Assembly (NCBI RefSeq): GCF_003966975.1
Contig: NZ_AP018437.1
Location: 1,612,001 to 1,676,000 of the forward strand
DNA: 64,000 bases
Reading direction: 5' to 3'
Origin: Pelolinea submarina
Lineage (GTDB): Bacteria > Chloroflexota > Anaerolineae > Anaerolineales > Anaerolineaceae
Part shown: in pieces, positions 14,224 to 23,602 of the stretch
How the letters are laid out: every line of letters begins with the position of its first letter
Position numbering within the stretch: the stretch's first letter is position 1
Position numbers and translations under genes: made by a program
Notes under the pieces: generated by a model
Seen by the model: the letters and a program-made list of their open reading frames with translations, nothing else
The model's database searches: none
Told to the model about the DNA's origin: nothing

Positions 14224-15959
14224 AAAAGACAGGCAAAATTCTTATTACCCTGCTGCAGGCGGCGCTGCTGATTAACCTGAGCGGCTGCCTGCCTATGAGT
14301 GAAGCACAGATCAACGCCAAAGCGCAAACGATCTATCAAAACCTGAAAGAACCCGTCCCGGCGGAGGAAATTGAAATTCAACGGGAATTGGCAGACGAAC
14401 AGGTCCTGCGTTTAAGTATCAGGGATATCCGCTACGTGGATACAAACCGTATGAGCGTCAACGACCTGACCTTCATGGATCAGGTCTTCCCCGGACTGAC
14501 CCGCAAAGATCCCAAGAGTGGTGAATACCTAGGCGCGCTGGCGAAATCCTGGAAAGTCTCCAAAGATCTGCAAACCTGGACTTTCGAGCTCCAGCCGGAC
14601 ATCCCTTGGGTAATCAGGAACCCGGAGACCGGCGAGATAGCGGAACTGCATGACGAAAATGGCGATGTGGAAATGGTGACCGCGGCGGATGTTCGCGCCG
14701 GTCTGTTGAACATCCTCAACCCGGAGAATGGCTCTTTCCAATCCTATTACCTGAACACCATTGTCAATGCGGTGGAATATGCCAGCGGTGAGGCACAACC
14801 CGAAGATGTGGGCATTGAGGCGCCCAGTGATACCAAATTGGTGATCCATACCAACCAGCCCAACCCTTACCTGGATGCGATTGCCGCGCTGCCGATCTTC
14901 TCGGCTATCCCGAACTGGACCGAGCCTTTCATTTTGAAGGAAGAAACGGTTGATGTGATGCTTTACTACGGCCCGTATGTGGTGACCCAATATTTTTCCG
15001 AAGCGGCCATCCAATTGGTGAGCAATCCCTTCTGGCCGGGAACGGAAGGTTTGGGCAAACCGGTGCTGACCGAAATCGACTACGATTTGCGCAACACTGT
15101 CTTTCCCACAGACCTGTATGCGTCAGGTGAACTTGATCTGGTCAAGAGCAACTATTATGAATATGATTCCATCCGCCAGGGTTCCGGCTTGGAAGAGGAT
15201 GCAGTAACCTCGCCCGGTTCCTGCGGGTATTACCTGTTCTTCAAGCAGATCGACAGCGGGTTGGCCGCCAGCGCCGAAACGCGCCGGATGATCACATCTG
15301 CGATCAATAAGGAAAACCTGAACAAAAGCCTTTTCTATGGAACCGCCCAAACATTGAACCATTATGTACCGGCCGGTGTGCGCGGCGCCTTGCCGCAGGA
15401 TGATGACCTGGGCATTGCTTACGATCCTGAGAAAGCTGCGGAGTACTTCGCTGCTCTGGTGGCAGAGGAACCGTTGATCGAACCGCTGCAGATTTTCACG
15501 ATGGATGTGAGCAAAAACACAGCCATTCTGGAAACCATTGCGGCGGATCTGATGAACGCCAACGTTCCGGTAGAAGTAATCGTGGGTGAGGATTGGAACG
15601 AATTCGCCGATTTATTGGAAGAAGACGATACATCCTATAACCTGCTGCTGACGGAATACTGTATGAGTTACGACGACGCGCAGACGCTATGGGACGCCTG
15701 GCTGGATGGCAGTTTCACCACGAAGAGTGAAAACTGGCAATCGGAGGCTTTCTTCAAACTTATGGATGCCAGCCTGAAAGAGGGTAAAACAGAGAAGCGC
15801 GCGGCGAAATATGCCGAAATGGAAGCTATCGCAGTCGTCGACGACGTAGTGGTGATCCCGCTGTTGTGGGAGAGCGATTACTGGCTGCGCCGCCCGACAG
15901 TGGATGGTCCGCTGCAGATGCTTACTCCCCATTTTGAAGATTGGGCGATTGTAAAATAG
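14220..15959 (+). CDS. Extracellular solute-binding lipoprotein, family 5 (oligopeptide-binding type)
   Basis: 579 residues. ATG 14220 overlaps the upstream stop and gives a clear lipoprotein signal: KK, a hydrophobic stretch, then LSGC with Cys23. The SBP_bac_5 fold is visible: LGALAKSWKVSKDLQTWTFE near 105, TAADVRAGL near 160, IPNWTEPFILK near 225, and TRRMITSAINKENL near 360. Such proteins bind peptides, nickel or sugars for ABC importers, but no permease or ATPase genes are adjacent. It could be an orphan binding protein serving a distant transporter, or a sensor working with the coupled TPR membrane protein. Confidence 0.85.
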   Translation: MKKTGKILITLLQAALLINLSGCLPMSEAQINAKAQTIYQNLKEPVPAEEIEIQRELADEQVLRLSIRDIRYVDTNRMSVNDLTFMDQVFPGLTRKDPKSGEYLGALAKSWKVSKDLQTWTFELQPDIPWVIRNPETGEIAELHDENGDVEMVTAADVRAGLLNILNPENGSFQSYYLNTIVNAVEYASGEAQPEDVGIEAPSDTKLVIHTNQPNPYLDAIAALPIFSAIPNWTEPFILKEETVDVMLYYGPYVVTQYFSEAAIQLVSNPFWPGTEGLGKPVLTEIDYDLRNTVFPTDLYASGELDLVKSNYYEYDSIRQGSGLEEDAVTSPGSCGYYLFFKQIDSGLAASAETRRMITSAINKENLNKSLFYGTAQTLNHYVPAGVRGALPQDDDLGIAYDPEKAAEYFAALVAEEPLIEPLQIFTMDVSKNTAILETIAADLMNANVPVEVIVGEDWNEFADLLEEDDTSYNLLLTEYCMSYDDAQTLWDAWLDGSFTTKSENWQSEAFFKLMDASLKEGKTEKRAAKYAEMEAIAVVDDVVVIPLLWESDYWLRRPTVDGPLQMLTPHFEDWAIVK

Positions 15960-15982
15960 TATAGATACTTTGACGGAAATAG

Positions 15983-16020
15983 AGAGGGCAGTCCAATCGG
16001 GCTGCCCTCTTGTTTTTGTT
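15983..16020 (+). terminator. Intrinsic terminator after the binding-protein gene
   Basis: AGAGGGCAG (15983-15991) pairs exactly with CTGCCCTCT (16002-16010), followed by TGTTTTTGTTGTTTTT. It separates the two-gene membrane operon from the SorC operon. Confidence 0.85.
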
Positions 16021-16032
16021 GTTTTTATGGAA

Positions 16033-16046
16033 TTCACATATGTGAA
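16033..16046. promoter_or_regulatory. Candidate operator palindrome upstream of the SorC-regulated operon
   Basis: TTCACATATGTGAA is a perfect 14-base palindrome 80 bases before the regulator start, with a related half site TTGTGAATT at about 16059-16067. A place for autoregulation by the SorC protein is plausible. No canonical -35/-10 pair at good spacing could be fixed here. Confidence 0.4.
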
Positions 16047-16125
16047 GCGTTGTAGCAATTGTGAATTTTGTATGTTATATTACAAATTATCTAGTTAAAG
16101 AAAATTCATTTTTTATGGAAGGGGT

Positions 16126-17082
16126 ATGGATAGCAATACCCGCAGGCAATTATTAGCTGAAATAGCGACTCTGTATTACAAAGAGAAAAAAACGCAATCG
16201 CAGATTGGGCGTCGATTGGGTTATTCACGTTCTGCCATCTCGCGTTTGTTGACTGAGGCAGAACAACAAGGTATTGTCGAAATTACCATTAAATATCCCC
16301 TTTCACGGGATTCCGTATTAGAACGTCGTCTAAAGGATAAGTATCACCTGGAGGCGGCGTTTGTGGTTAACTCCGGCCAGACTTCTTATGAAAATACCTT
16401 GCAGTTGGTAGGACGCATGGGCGCTTTCTTTATGGAACAAGTCCTCAAAGATGATACTGTGGTTGGGATTGGCTGGGGCACTTCCATTTCTGAACTGGTG
16501 CGTTATCTCCCATATATGCCCTTGTCCGACGTGCGTGTGGTGCAGGTGATTGGCGCAGTCGGCGGGCAGAGCAACCCGCATGTAGACGGCCCGGGTGTAG
16601 CGGCCAATTTTGCCAATAAAGTGAATGCGGAATATCACATTTTGCATTCGCCGCTTTTCCTCGATACCGATGCGGCATGCAATACCCTGAAACAGCAAAA
16701 GCAAATAGCGGAGACCTTGGACGAAGGTGTTCGCGCCAATATCGCGTTGCTGGGCATCGGCACGGTTGAGGTGGATCCGCTCTATTCCAGTATTTACCGT
16801 TCCGGTTTTATGTCAGAGAAAGAAGTGCTGGATGTAAAAGAACAGGGCGGGGTGGGTAACTTCTGCGGCGCAATCCTGGATGAGAATGGGAAGATTTTGG
16901 ATCACAGCATCAACAGCCGTACCATGGCGGTTGATTTAAGCCGCCTGCGCGAAAACTGCAATTTGATTGTGGGTGTCGCAGCCGGAGAGAAAAAGCACAA
17001 GGCGATTGAATCTGTTTTGAACGGCAACTGGTTGGATGTGTTGATCACCGACTCGGCAGCGATACACCCAATTTTAGAATAA
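16126..17082 (+). CDS. SorC/DeoR-family sugar-responsive transcription regulator
   Basis: 318 residues. The N-terminal helix-turn-helix (about 10-50: [21 protein letters not shown], then SAISRLL) is followed by a SorC sugar-phosphate sensor domain (about 60-315) with [32 protein letters not shown] and VGVAAGEKK. SorC regulators sense phosphorylated sugars or triose phosphates. The PTS genes downstream could make the inducer. AAGGGG precedes the ATG, and E1 alpha begins 23 bases after the stop, so the regulator probably heads the operon. Confidence 0.9.
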   Translation: MDSNTRRQLLAEIATLYYKEKKTQSQIGRRLGYSRSAISRLLTEAEQQGIVEITIKYPLSRDSVLERRLKDKYHLEAAFVVNSGQTSYENTLQLVGRMGAFFMEQVLKDDTVVGIGWGTSISELVRYLPYMPLSDVRVVQVIGAVGGQSNPHVDGPGVAANFANKVNAEYHILHSPLFLDTDAACNTLKQQKQIAETLDEGVRANIALLGIGTVEVDPLYSSIYRSGFMSEKEVLDVKEQGGVGNFCGAILDENGKILDHSINSRTMAVDLSRLRENCNLIVGVAAGEKKHKAIESVLNGNWLDVLITDSAAIHPILE

Positions 17083-17105
17083 TCAAGTTTGGAGGTTCGG
17101 TATTA

Positions 17106-18089
17106 ATGCCTACTAGCAGTAAGAAAGAAAAGTTGATTGAAGGGGTCTTGCCCGAGAGCAAAGCACACGAGCTCTTGTATAAGATGGTGTTGACAAGGGC
17201 GTTCGAAGAGAACGCGGAAGAAATGTATGGTTTGGGAAAGGTACATGGAACCATGCACCTTTCGATTGGTGAAGAGGGTGTCGCGGCCGGAGCCGGCCCG
17301 GCACTGCGCCCGAGCGATTATTTATTAAATACGCACCGCGGTCATGGCCACTTCCTCATGTGGGGCGGCGATTTGAACCGCATGATGGCTGAATTCATGG
17401 GAAAAGAAGCCGGATACTGCCGCGGACGCGGCGGCTCCATGCACATTGCCGACGTAGAATCCAACAACCTGGGCGCGCAGGGTATTGTGGCAGGCAACCT
17501 GCCCATCTCCGTGGGCGTTGGGTTGAGCATCCAGATGCGTAAGACCGACCAGGTCGTACTGACCTTGTTTGGTGACGGCGCGGCCAACGAAGGAGCTTTC
17601 CATGAATCCCTGAATATGGCCAGCATTTGGAATTTGCCGGTCATTTACCTGTGTGAGAATAACCAATATGCCATGTCCATGGCTTTCGAACGCGCTTTCC
17701 GCGTGGAACAAGTCAGCGAACGCGCTGCGGCTTACGGCATGAAAGGGTTGACCGTGGACGGTAATGACGTGATCGCGGTTTACAAAGCGGTCTCCGAAGC
17801 TGCCGAACAGGCCCGCAAAGGCGCCGGCCCGACTTTGATCGAAGCGATTACCTACCGTTGGAAAGGCCACTCCAAGAGCGACCGCCAGCTTTACCGCACC
17901 CGTGAAGAAGTCAAGAAATGGATGGAAAAAGATCCCATCAAACGTTTCGCGGCCAAATTGGATGTGGATGAAGCCGGTTTAAAAGAAATTGAGAAAAAAG
18001 CAAAAGAAGAAATTCGTAAAGCAGTCGAGTTTGCCGACAACAGTCCCGAACCGGATGTGAACACTATTTTGGAAGGTATCTATGCGTGA
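17106..18089 (+). CDS. Thiamine-dependent 2-oxoacid dehydrogenase E1, alpha subunit (pyruvate/acetoin type)
   Basis: 327 residues. The TPP-binding motif is intact: GDGAANEG at 156-163 through to ENN near 184-186. [12 protein letters not shown] near 78, RGRGGSMH near 107-113 and the conserved [15 protein letters not shown] segment near 257-270 are typical of the pyruvate/acetoin dehydrogenase E1 alpha family. It pairs with E1 beta to decarboxylate the 2-oxoacid and reductively acylate the lipoyl arm of E2. GGAGGT lies ahead of the ATG. Substrate could be pyruvate, acetoin or another small 2-oxoacid; the short E1 alpha and split subunits fit both PDH and acetoin dehydrogenase. Confidence 0.9.
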   Translation: MPTSSKKEKLIEGVLPESKAHELLYKMVLTRAFEENAEEMYGLGKVHGTMHLSIGEEGVAAGAGPALRPSDYLLNTHRGHGHFLMWGGDLNRMMAEFMGKEAGYCRGRGGSMHIADVESNNLGAQGIVAGNLPISVGVGLSIQMRKTDQVVLTLFGDGAANEGAFHESLNMASIWNLPVIYLCENNQYAMSMAFERAFRVEQVSERAAAYGMKGLTVDGNDVIAVYKAVSEAAEQARKGAGPTLIEAITYRWKGHSKSDRQLYRTREEVKKWMEKDPIKRFAAKLDVDEAGLKEIEKKAKEEIRKAVEFADNSPEPDVNTILEGIYA

Positions 18090-19068
18090 GCTAAGTTATA
18101 TGGAAGCCTTGCGTGAGGCGATGCGCCAGGCCATGCAAAAAGATGATCGCGTGTTTTTAATTGGTGAAGATATTGGTATATACGGCGGCGCCTTTGGCGT
18201 TTCTGCCGGTTTGCTGGATGAGTTTGGTCCCAAACGCATCATTGATACCCCCATTTCCGAAGCCGGGATTGCCGGCGCTTGCATCGGCGCGGCTGTAACC
18301 GGTATGCGCCCGATTGGCGAGATGCAGTTCAGCGACTTTGTGGTGATTGCCATGGAGCAGTTGGTTATGCAGGGCGCCAAGATGCGCTTTATGTTCGGCG
18401 GTAAAGCTGAAGTGCCTTTCGTCATGCGTTTGGCGGGTGGTTCCGGAACCGGCGCCGCGGCGCAGCATTCCGAAAGTTTGGAAAACTGGTTTGTGCATGT
18501 CCCCGGTTTGAAAGTGGTCATGCCTTCGTCTCCTTATGATGCCAAAGGGCTACTGCTGGCAGCCATCGAGGACAACAACCCGATTATGTTCTTTGAACAT
18601 AAAGTGCTTTACAAGACCAAAGGCCCGGTACCGGAAGAAATGTACACCATTCCGCTTGGCCAGAGCCATGTAGTCCGTGAAGGTAAAGACCTGACGGTCG
18701 TTGCCACCTCTATTATGGTTTCGCGCGCCCTGGAAGCTGCCGAACAGCTTTCCAAGGAAGGCATCGAATTGGAGATCATCGATCCGCGCACGCTCAAACC
18801 GCTGGATGAAAAACCGATCATAGAATCCGTGATCAAGACCGGCAAGGCCTTAATTGTTCACGAAGCTGTCAAGACAGGTGGTTTTGGCGGCGAACTGACC
18901 GCGGTGATCATGGAAAGCGAAGCTTTCGGCTATCTGGACGCGCCGGTCAAACGACTGGCAGGTTTGGATACACCCATTCCTTACAATCGCAACCTGGAAT
19001 ACCACGCGGTACCTCAGGTGGAGAACATTGTTGAAGAAGCCCGTAAATTGGTAAAAGGGCAATACTAG
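18082..19068 (+). CDS. 2-oxoacid dehydrogenase E1, beta subunit
   Basis: 328 residues, full length, overlapping E1 alpha by 8 bases. Conserved E1 beta segments are [25 protein letters not shown] near 30, [11 protein letters not shown] near 57, [19 protein letters not shown] near 131-149 and [12 protein letters not shown] near 175. The C-terminal transketolase domain includes [12 protein letters not shown]. It supplies the second half of the TPP site and binds the E2 core. Tight overlap with E1 alpha implies equimolar synthesis. Confidence 0.92.
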   Translation: MRELSYMEALREAMRQAMQKDDRVFLIGEDIGIYGGAFGVSAGLLDEFGPKRIIDTPISEAGIAGACIGAAVTGMRPIGEMQFSDFVVIAMEQLVMQGAKMRFMFGGKAEVPFVMRLAGGSGTGAAAQHSESLENWFVHVPGLKVVMPSSPYDAKGLLLAAIEDNNPIMFFEHKVLYKTKGPVPEEMYTIPLGQSHVVREGKDLTVVATSIMVSRALEAAEQLSKEGIELEIIDPRTLKPLDEKPIIESVIKTGKALIVHEAVKTGGFGGELTAVIMESEAFGYLDAPVKRLAGLDTPIPYNRNLEYHAVPQVENIVEEARKLVKGQY

Positions 19069-19077
19069 GAGAGCGCC

Positions 19078-20451
19078 GTGGCTAAAGAAATCATTATGCC
19101 GAAATTCGGCTTTACCCAGGAAGAATCCGAGATCCTGGAATGGCTGAAACAGGACGGCGATAAAGTAGATAAAGGCGACCCTATTGCGGTGGTTAGTACC
19201 GATAAGATTTCCATGGAAGTGGAAGCGCCGGAAGCCGGTATTATCGGCGGCATCCGCTATAAGGTCGGTGACATTGTACCGGTGACCAGGATCATTGCGT
19301 ATGTCTTACAGCCGGGCGAAAAAGCACCTGAAACAGACACGGCGGCTCCGGCCCCTCAGGCAGAAGCACCCGCGGCACCTGTTGTGGAAGAAAAGGCAGC
19401 CCAACCGGCTGCGGCTGCTTCCTCAAGCGCTTTTTCTATCTCACCGGTAGCGCAGCGACTGGCGGATGACCTCAATATTGATGTCAGTCAAATCAGTGGC
19501 ACTGGGCGCGACGGCCAGGTGACCAAGAAAGACGTGGAAGACTTCGCAGCTGCTCTTAAGGCAGGTGCGGGCAAGATAAACGCCACTCCGGCTGCCCGCC
19601 GTATTGCGCAGGAAAAAGGCGTGAAATTGCAGCCGCTCAACGGCAGCGGCCCCAGCGGCCGCATTCAGGCTGCCGATGTCAGCAGCGCGCGCGTCAGCGC
19701 TCCCGCTGCCCAGCCGGCCATGGCCGCGGCACCCGGCATGGGTGCAATCCCCGGTTTGACCGTGTTGAAAGAAATCCCCCTGGTGGGCATGCGCCGCACC
19801 ATCGCGCAGAATATGCAGCGCAGCATGCAGCAGGCGCCGCACATGTTCCTGCAAGTCGATGTGGAAATGGACGCGGCCGAGGGCCTGCGCAAGCTGGCCA
19901 ACCAGAACAAAGTCGCAGATGCGCCCAAGATTTCCGTGACAGCCTTGATCGTCAAAGCCGTTGCCTGGGCGTTGAAGCAGAACCCCATTATTAACAGCCA
20001 ATATACCGATGAGAAGATCATCGAGTATGCGGATATCAATATCGGTATTGCCACCGCTTTGGATAACGGCCTGATTGTGCCGGTCATCCACAATGCGGAC
20101 AGCAAGGACTTATTGGAGATCTCGCTTGAATTGGGTGATTTGGCTCAGCGCGCCCGCAGCAATAAATTGCAGCCGGATGACCTGGCTGGCGGTACTTTTA
20201 CGATATCCAACCTGGGTATGTTCGGCATCGACCGTTTCACCGCCATTATTAATCCGCCGCAATCGGCCATTCTGGCAGTGGGCAAAATGAACAAGGTGTT
20301 TGTGCCTGATGAAAATGACCAACCGGTATTACAGCGCCAGGTTGCTTTCACACTGAGCGCTGATCACCGTGTCATGGATGGATCACAGGCAGCCAAGTTC
20401 CTGACTGACCTGAAAGATAGTTTATTGAACCTTGGAGAGATTTTAAAATGA
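19078..20451 (+). CDS. Dihydrolipoamide acyltransferase (E2) with two peripheral-subunit-binding domains
   Basis: 457 residues, GTG start. One lipoyl domain (1-78) with Lys43 in STDKISMEV; an Ala/Pro-rich linker; a first E3/E1-binding domain at about 121-157 (SPVAQRLADDLNIDVSQISG); a second at about 168-201 (ATPAARRIAQEKGVKLQPLN); then the catalytic domain (about 228-457) with active-site HRVMDG, His430. E2 transfers the acyl group from lipoate to CoA and forms the core of the complex. Two binding domains in tandem are uncommon in bacterial E2 proteins. No E3 (lipoamide dehydrogenase) gene is in the operon, so it must come from elsewhere. Confidence 0.92.
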   Translation: MAKEIIMPKFGFTQEESEILEWLKQDGDKVDKGDPIAVVSTDKISMEVEAPEAGIIGGIRYKVGDIVPVTRIIAYVLQPGEKAPETDTAAPAPQAEAPAAPVVEEKAAQPAAAASSSAFSISPVAQRLADDLNIDVSQISGTGRDGQVTKKDVEDFAAALKAGAGKINATPAARRIAQEKGVKLQPLNGSGPSGRIQAADVSSARVSAPAAQPAMAAAPGMGAIPGLTVLKEIPLVGMRRTIAQNMQRSMQQAPHMFLQVDVEMDAAEGLRKLANQNKVADAPKISVTALIVKAVAWALKQNPIINSQYTDEKIIEYADINIGIATALDNGLIVPVIHNADSKDLLEISLELGDLAQRARSNKLQPDDLAGGTFTISNLGMFGIDRFTAIINPPQSAILAVGKMNKVFVPDENDQPVLQRQVAFTLSADHRVMDGSQAAKFLTDLKDSLLNLGEILK

Positions 20452-20912
20452 GTCGTGTGATAGCAGAACTTCTTCAACCAACTTGTGTTTTATTAAATCA
20501 GAAATTTGAAAATTCAGAAGAGATTATTCGTGCTATCGGCACGGAATTGTACGAAGCTGGTTATGTAAAGGAAAGTTTTTCAGAAGCGGCTATTGATCGA
20601 GAAAAAAATCTACCCACCGGGCTACCATTAGCCGGCGGTTTCAACGCAGCCATACCACATACGGAAATTGAACATGTAATAAAACCCGCTCTGGGTTTAG
20701 TAACACTGACCCAGGAGGTCAATTTCCAAAACATGGTTAATCCACAGGAATCCGTGCCCGTACGGATGGTTTTTGTTCTCGCTCTGGAACAACCGAAAGC
20801 GCAAATTGAAATGCTGCAGGAAATTGCCAGTGTTCTGCAAAATCCTGGCCTTGTAGAGCGGATTCTAAAAGCAGAATCGTTTGAAGAGGTGATATCAGAA
20901 CTTCGTAAATAA
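20448..20912 (+). CDS. PTS EIIA component, fructose/mannitol-galactitol family
   Basis: 154 residues. The PTS_EIIA_2 fold shows DREKNLPTGLPL near 51-61 and the phosphorylated His71 in AAIPHTE, then a helical end resembling LQEIASVLQNP. It accepts phosphate from HPr and passes it to EIIB. The start overlaps the E2 stop by 4 bases (ATGA), so the PTS genes are translationally coupled to the dehydrogenase genes. HPr and enzyme I are not in the window. Confidence 0.9.
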   Translation: MSRVIAELLQPTCVLLNQKFENSEEIIRAIGTELYEAGYVKESFSEAAIDREKNLPTGLPLAGGFNAAIPHTEIEHVIKPALGLVTLTQEVNFQNMVNPQESVPVRMVFVLALEQPKAQIEMLQEIASVLQNPGLVERILKAESFEEVISELRK

Positions 20913-21005
20913 TAAGGAAGCATGATTGAAAATTTGTAAATCCGACATAAAATATTTTTAACATGCTAACCTTTTTTATAAAAATTTGATTTTAGGAGAG
21001 TGAAT

Positions 21006-21293
21006 GTGGATACACCGAAACGAATATTAGTTGCTTGTGGAACTGCTATCGCCACCTCGACTGTGGTGGCCAAAGGAATTGAGGAAGCATTGAAAGAACG
21101 CGGAATTCAGATCACAACGCGTCAATGCAAGGCTTCCGAAGTGCGCTCGCTGGTTGATGGTGCCGATTTAATTGTGACTACAACTCCGGTGCCGAGTGAT
21201 TTGGGTGTACCGGTTATTCAAACATTAGCATTTCTAACTGGAATTGGAAAGGAGGAAGTTATCGAACAAATAATTACAGCACTGAAAGATTAA
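21006..21293 (+). CDS. PTS EIIB component, galactitol (GatB) type
   Basis: About 95 residues from GTG 21006, chosen because AGGAG (20994-20998) is then 7 bases away; a GTG at 21000 is too close to it. The P-loop-like phosphorylation site ILVACGTAIATS contains Cys11, the phosphocysteine. A later ADLIVTTTPVP strand is typical of the lactose/galactitol EIIB fold. It hands phosphate to sugar bound by EIIC. Confidence 0.88.
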   Translation: MDTPKRILVACGTAIATSTVVAKGIEEALKERGIQITTRQCKASEVRSLVDGADLIVTTTPVPSDLGVPVIQTLAFLTGIGKEEVIEQIITALKD

Positions 21294-21341
21294 ACACACA
21301 ATTTATAAAAAAATAATACAAAATTATTCTGGAGGTTTAGC

Positions 21342-22724
21342 ATGGAAGTCTTTTTGACGACTTTAAAAGCCGTGATTGATAATCTCGGCGCAACTGTTGT
21401 ACTTCCCATTATCATTTTCTTTGTTGCATTGATTATGGGTGCCAAACCCGGTAAAGCGTTCCGCGCTGGTGTTACCATCGGTATCGCTTTCATCGGTATC
21501 AACCTGGTGATTGGCCTGATGTGGGGTACCCTGTCCGGCGTAGCGCAGGCTATGGTTACCAACTGGAACATCCAACGTGATGTTGTGGATGTTGGTTGGC
21601 CTTCCGCTGCTGCCATCGCATTCGGTACCGATGTAGGCCTGTGGGTCATCCCGATCGCGATCGTGGTCAACCTGATCCTGTTGGTCTTCAAAGCTACCAA
21701 GACTTTGAACATCGACATCTGGAATTACTGGCACTTCGCGTTCCTGGGATCCATGGTTTACATGGTCTCCCAGAACCTCACCTATGGTTTGATTGCCGCG
21801 GCAATTGCTGCAGCATTGGCGCTCTTCCTGGCGGATTGGACAGCCAAAGCTGTGCAGAGTTTCTACAACCTGCCTGGCATCTCCATTCCTCACCTGACCA
21901 CCGCTCCCGGTGTGCCTTTCGCTATCTTCACCAACTGGCTGATTGATCTGATTCCAGGCGTAAAGAACTGGAAGGTCGATCCCGATACCATTCAGAAGCG
22001 CTTCGGCGTATTCGGCGAGCCCGTAATCATGGGCTTGGTTATCGGCTTGGTCCTGGGAGTCATGGGCTATTATAATGCGGAACAGGCTGCTGTCGCTATT
22101 TTGCAGACCGGTATGAACCTGGCTGCTGTTATGCTGCTGCTGCCCCGCATGGTCCAAATCCTGATGGAAGGCTTGATCCCTGTTTCCGAAGCTGCCCGCG
22201 AATTCATGAAGAAACGCGCCAGCGACCGCGAAATCTATATCGGTTTGGATTCCGCCATTTTGATCGGCCACCCCGCCGCGATTTCATCCTCACTGGTTCT
22301 GGTCCCGATCGTCATTTTATTGAGTATCATCCTGCCCGGCAACCATGTTCTGTTGTTTGCTGACCTGGCCATTATTCCGTTCGTTGTGGCTATGTTTGCT
22401 CCACTGATGCAGGGTAACATCTTCCGCATGATCGTCGCGGGTATCCTGGAATTGGGTGTAGGCTTCTACATCGCCACCAACATGGCCCCGCTGTTCACCA
22501 GCGCTGCTCAGAACGCAGGCTTTGCCATGCCGGAAGGCGCCAGCCAGATCACCAGCATTGGTGATGGATTCCTGTGGCCGCAATTCCTCTTCACCAAAGT
22601 GGTCCAGTCTTTGGGTGGTGTCATCGGTTTAGTTGTCCTGGCAGCTCTCCTCGTTGTGGTCTGGGTTCTGTACGCAAAGAATCCCGCCAAATGGGAAAAG
22701 ATTGCCGGTGCTCCCGAGAAGTAA
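21342..22724 (+). CDS. PTS EIIC permease, galactitol (GatC) type
   Basis: 460 residues with about ten hydrophobic segments. GatC-family features are the N-terminal LGATVVLPIIIFFVALIMGA, VGWPSAAAIAFGTDVG near 84, and the conserved FGVFGEPVIMG near 225 and ILIGHPAAISSS near 306. It forms the membrane channel for a polyol or sugar that is phosphorylated on entry; galactitol is only the family name and the true substrate is unknown. No sugar-phosphate dehydrogenase, aldolase or kinase follows, which is unusual for a gat-type operon. GGAGGT lies before the ATG. Confidence 0.9.
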   Translation: MEVFLTTLKAVIDNLGATVVLPIIIFFVALIMGAKPGKAFRAGVTIGIAFIGINLVIGLMWGTLSGVAQAMVTNWNIQRDVVDVGWPSAAAIAFGTDVGLWVIPIAIVVNLILLVFKATKTLNIDIWNYWHFAFLGSMVYMVSQNLTYGLIAAAIAAALALFLADWTAKAVQSFYNLPGISIPHLTTAPGVPFAIFTNWLIDLIPGVKNWKVDPDTIQKRFGVFGEPVIMGLVIGLVLGVMGYYNAEQAAVAILQTGMNLAAVMLLLPRMVQILMEGLIPVSEAAREFMKKRASDREIYIGLDSAILIGHPAAISSSLVLVPIVILLSIILPGNHVLLFADLAIIPFVVAMFAPLMQGNIFRMIVAGILELGVGFYIATNMAPLFTSAAQNAGFAMPEGASQITSIGDGFLWPQFLFTKVVQSLGGVIGLVVLAALLVVVWVLYAKNPAKWEKIAGAPEK

Positions 22725-22759
22725 GATATCGTTTGAGTCAAAATTAATGGATAAGAATT

Positions 22760-22781
22760 GTGGCGGTCACTTGGCCGCCAC
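22760..22781 (+). terminator. Hairpin between EIIC and the downstream membrane gene
   Basis: GTGGCGG (22760-22766) pairs with CCGCCAC (22775-22781) around an 8-base loop. No long T run follows (AATTTATC), so it may be a partial terminator or an mRNA-stabilising hairpin that lowers expression of the two following genes. Confidence 0.45.
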
Positions 22782-22807
22782 AATTTATCAAAAGAAGGCA
22801 TTATTTT

Positions 22808-23206
22808 ATGATATATGCATTCATACGCAGTTATATTGGGGGATTTGGACGGGCGTTGATGGATTTTTACATCGCTAACAGTTTCGTGATCAACGCAATC
22901 GTTCTGATTTATGGGCTGCTGGTTTACCTGGCCCATATCAGCTATCTGAAAGCTTACCGTTATTCACTTGAAAAGTTGGGCGTCAATTTGGCGCCGTTGG
23001 AAAAGAATAAGCCGGCGAAAATTCCCACTCGCCTGGATTTCACCAAATTGGAATGGCGCGAAATCGCCAAGACGTATTGGTTCCCGTTGATCGCGCCGCC
23101 GCGCAGTTTGTGGCTTTCCATCAAAACGCAGGCTGTTATCCAGCATTATTTTGGTGAAGAACAAATCACAGCAATGTTGAAACAACATCGAGAAAAAAAG
23201 GATTAG
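22808..23206 (+). CDS. Small membrane-anchored protein of unknown function
   Basis: 132 residues from ATG 22808, preceded by AAGAAGG; an upstream in-frame GTG falls inside the hairpin and is unlikely. One clear transmembrane helix (about 25-45: NAIVLIYGLLVYLAHISYL), then a soluble tail with a Pro- and Trp-containing stretch (TYWFPLIAPPRSLW) and a charged end. I do not recognise the family. It lies between the PTS permease and a cupin, 7 bases before the latter, so a role linked to this operon is likely. Confidence 0.6.
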   Translation: MIYAFIRSYIGGFGRALMDFYIANSFVINAIVLIYGLLVYLAHISYLKAYRYSLEKLGVNLAPLEKNKPAKIPTRLDFTKLEWREIAKTYWFPLIAPPRSLWLSIKTQAVIQHYFGEEQITAMLKQHREKKD

Positions 23207-23213
23207 GTGGATC

Positions 23214-23588
23214 ATGTCATTTATTCATCGCTTTATTGGCACAGAGAACAATTACCGTTGGGAAGATGTACCCGTTCGTGAATATGGCGAAGAATTTTTG
23301 GGCGTCACCCGGCAGATAATGATCGGGCCGGATGACGGTTCGAACAATTTTCACTTACGCTATTTCCGCTTGGAACCCGGTTCGCACAGCCATCTGGAAC
23401 ACCACCCGCACGAACACGGCGTCATCATCCTGCACGGTAAAGCGCGCGTACAGCTCAATGATGAATTCTTTGAAGTCAAGCCTTACGATGCCATTTTTAT
23501 TTCCAGCGAAGATGTACACCAATTCACACCCATCGGGGATGAACCGCTGGGTTTCCTGTGTGTTATCAAAGACAAGAATTCCAAGTAA
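23214..23588 (+). CDS. Cupin-domain protein
   Basis: 124 residues forming a single cupin_2 barrel. Cupin motif 1 is GSHSHLEHHPHEHGVIILHG with several metal-ligand His and Glu; motif 2 is YDAIFISSEDVHQF. Small cupins of this kind act as metal-dependent isomerases, dioxygenases or sugar/ligand binders. AGGTGG precedes the ATG. As the last gene of the dehydrogenase-PTS operon it may act on the imported compound; this is inference. Confidence 0.82.
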   Translation: MSFIHRFIGTENNYRWEDVPVREYGEEFLGVTRQIMIGPDDGSNNFHLRYFRLEPGSHSHLEHHPHEHGVIILHGKARVQLNDEFFEVKPYDAIFISSEDVHQFTPIGDEPLGFLCVIKDKNSK

Positions 23589-23602
23589 TCTGAAAGGTAA
23601 GA

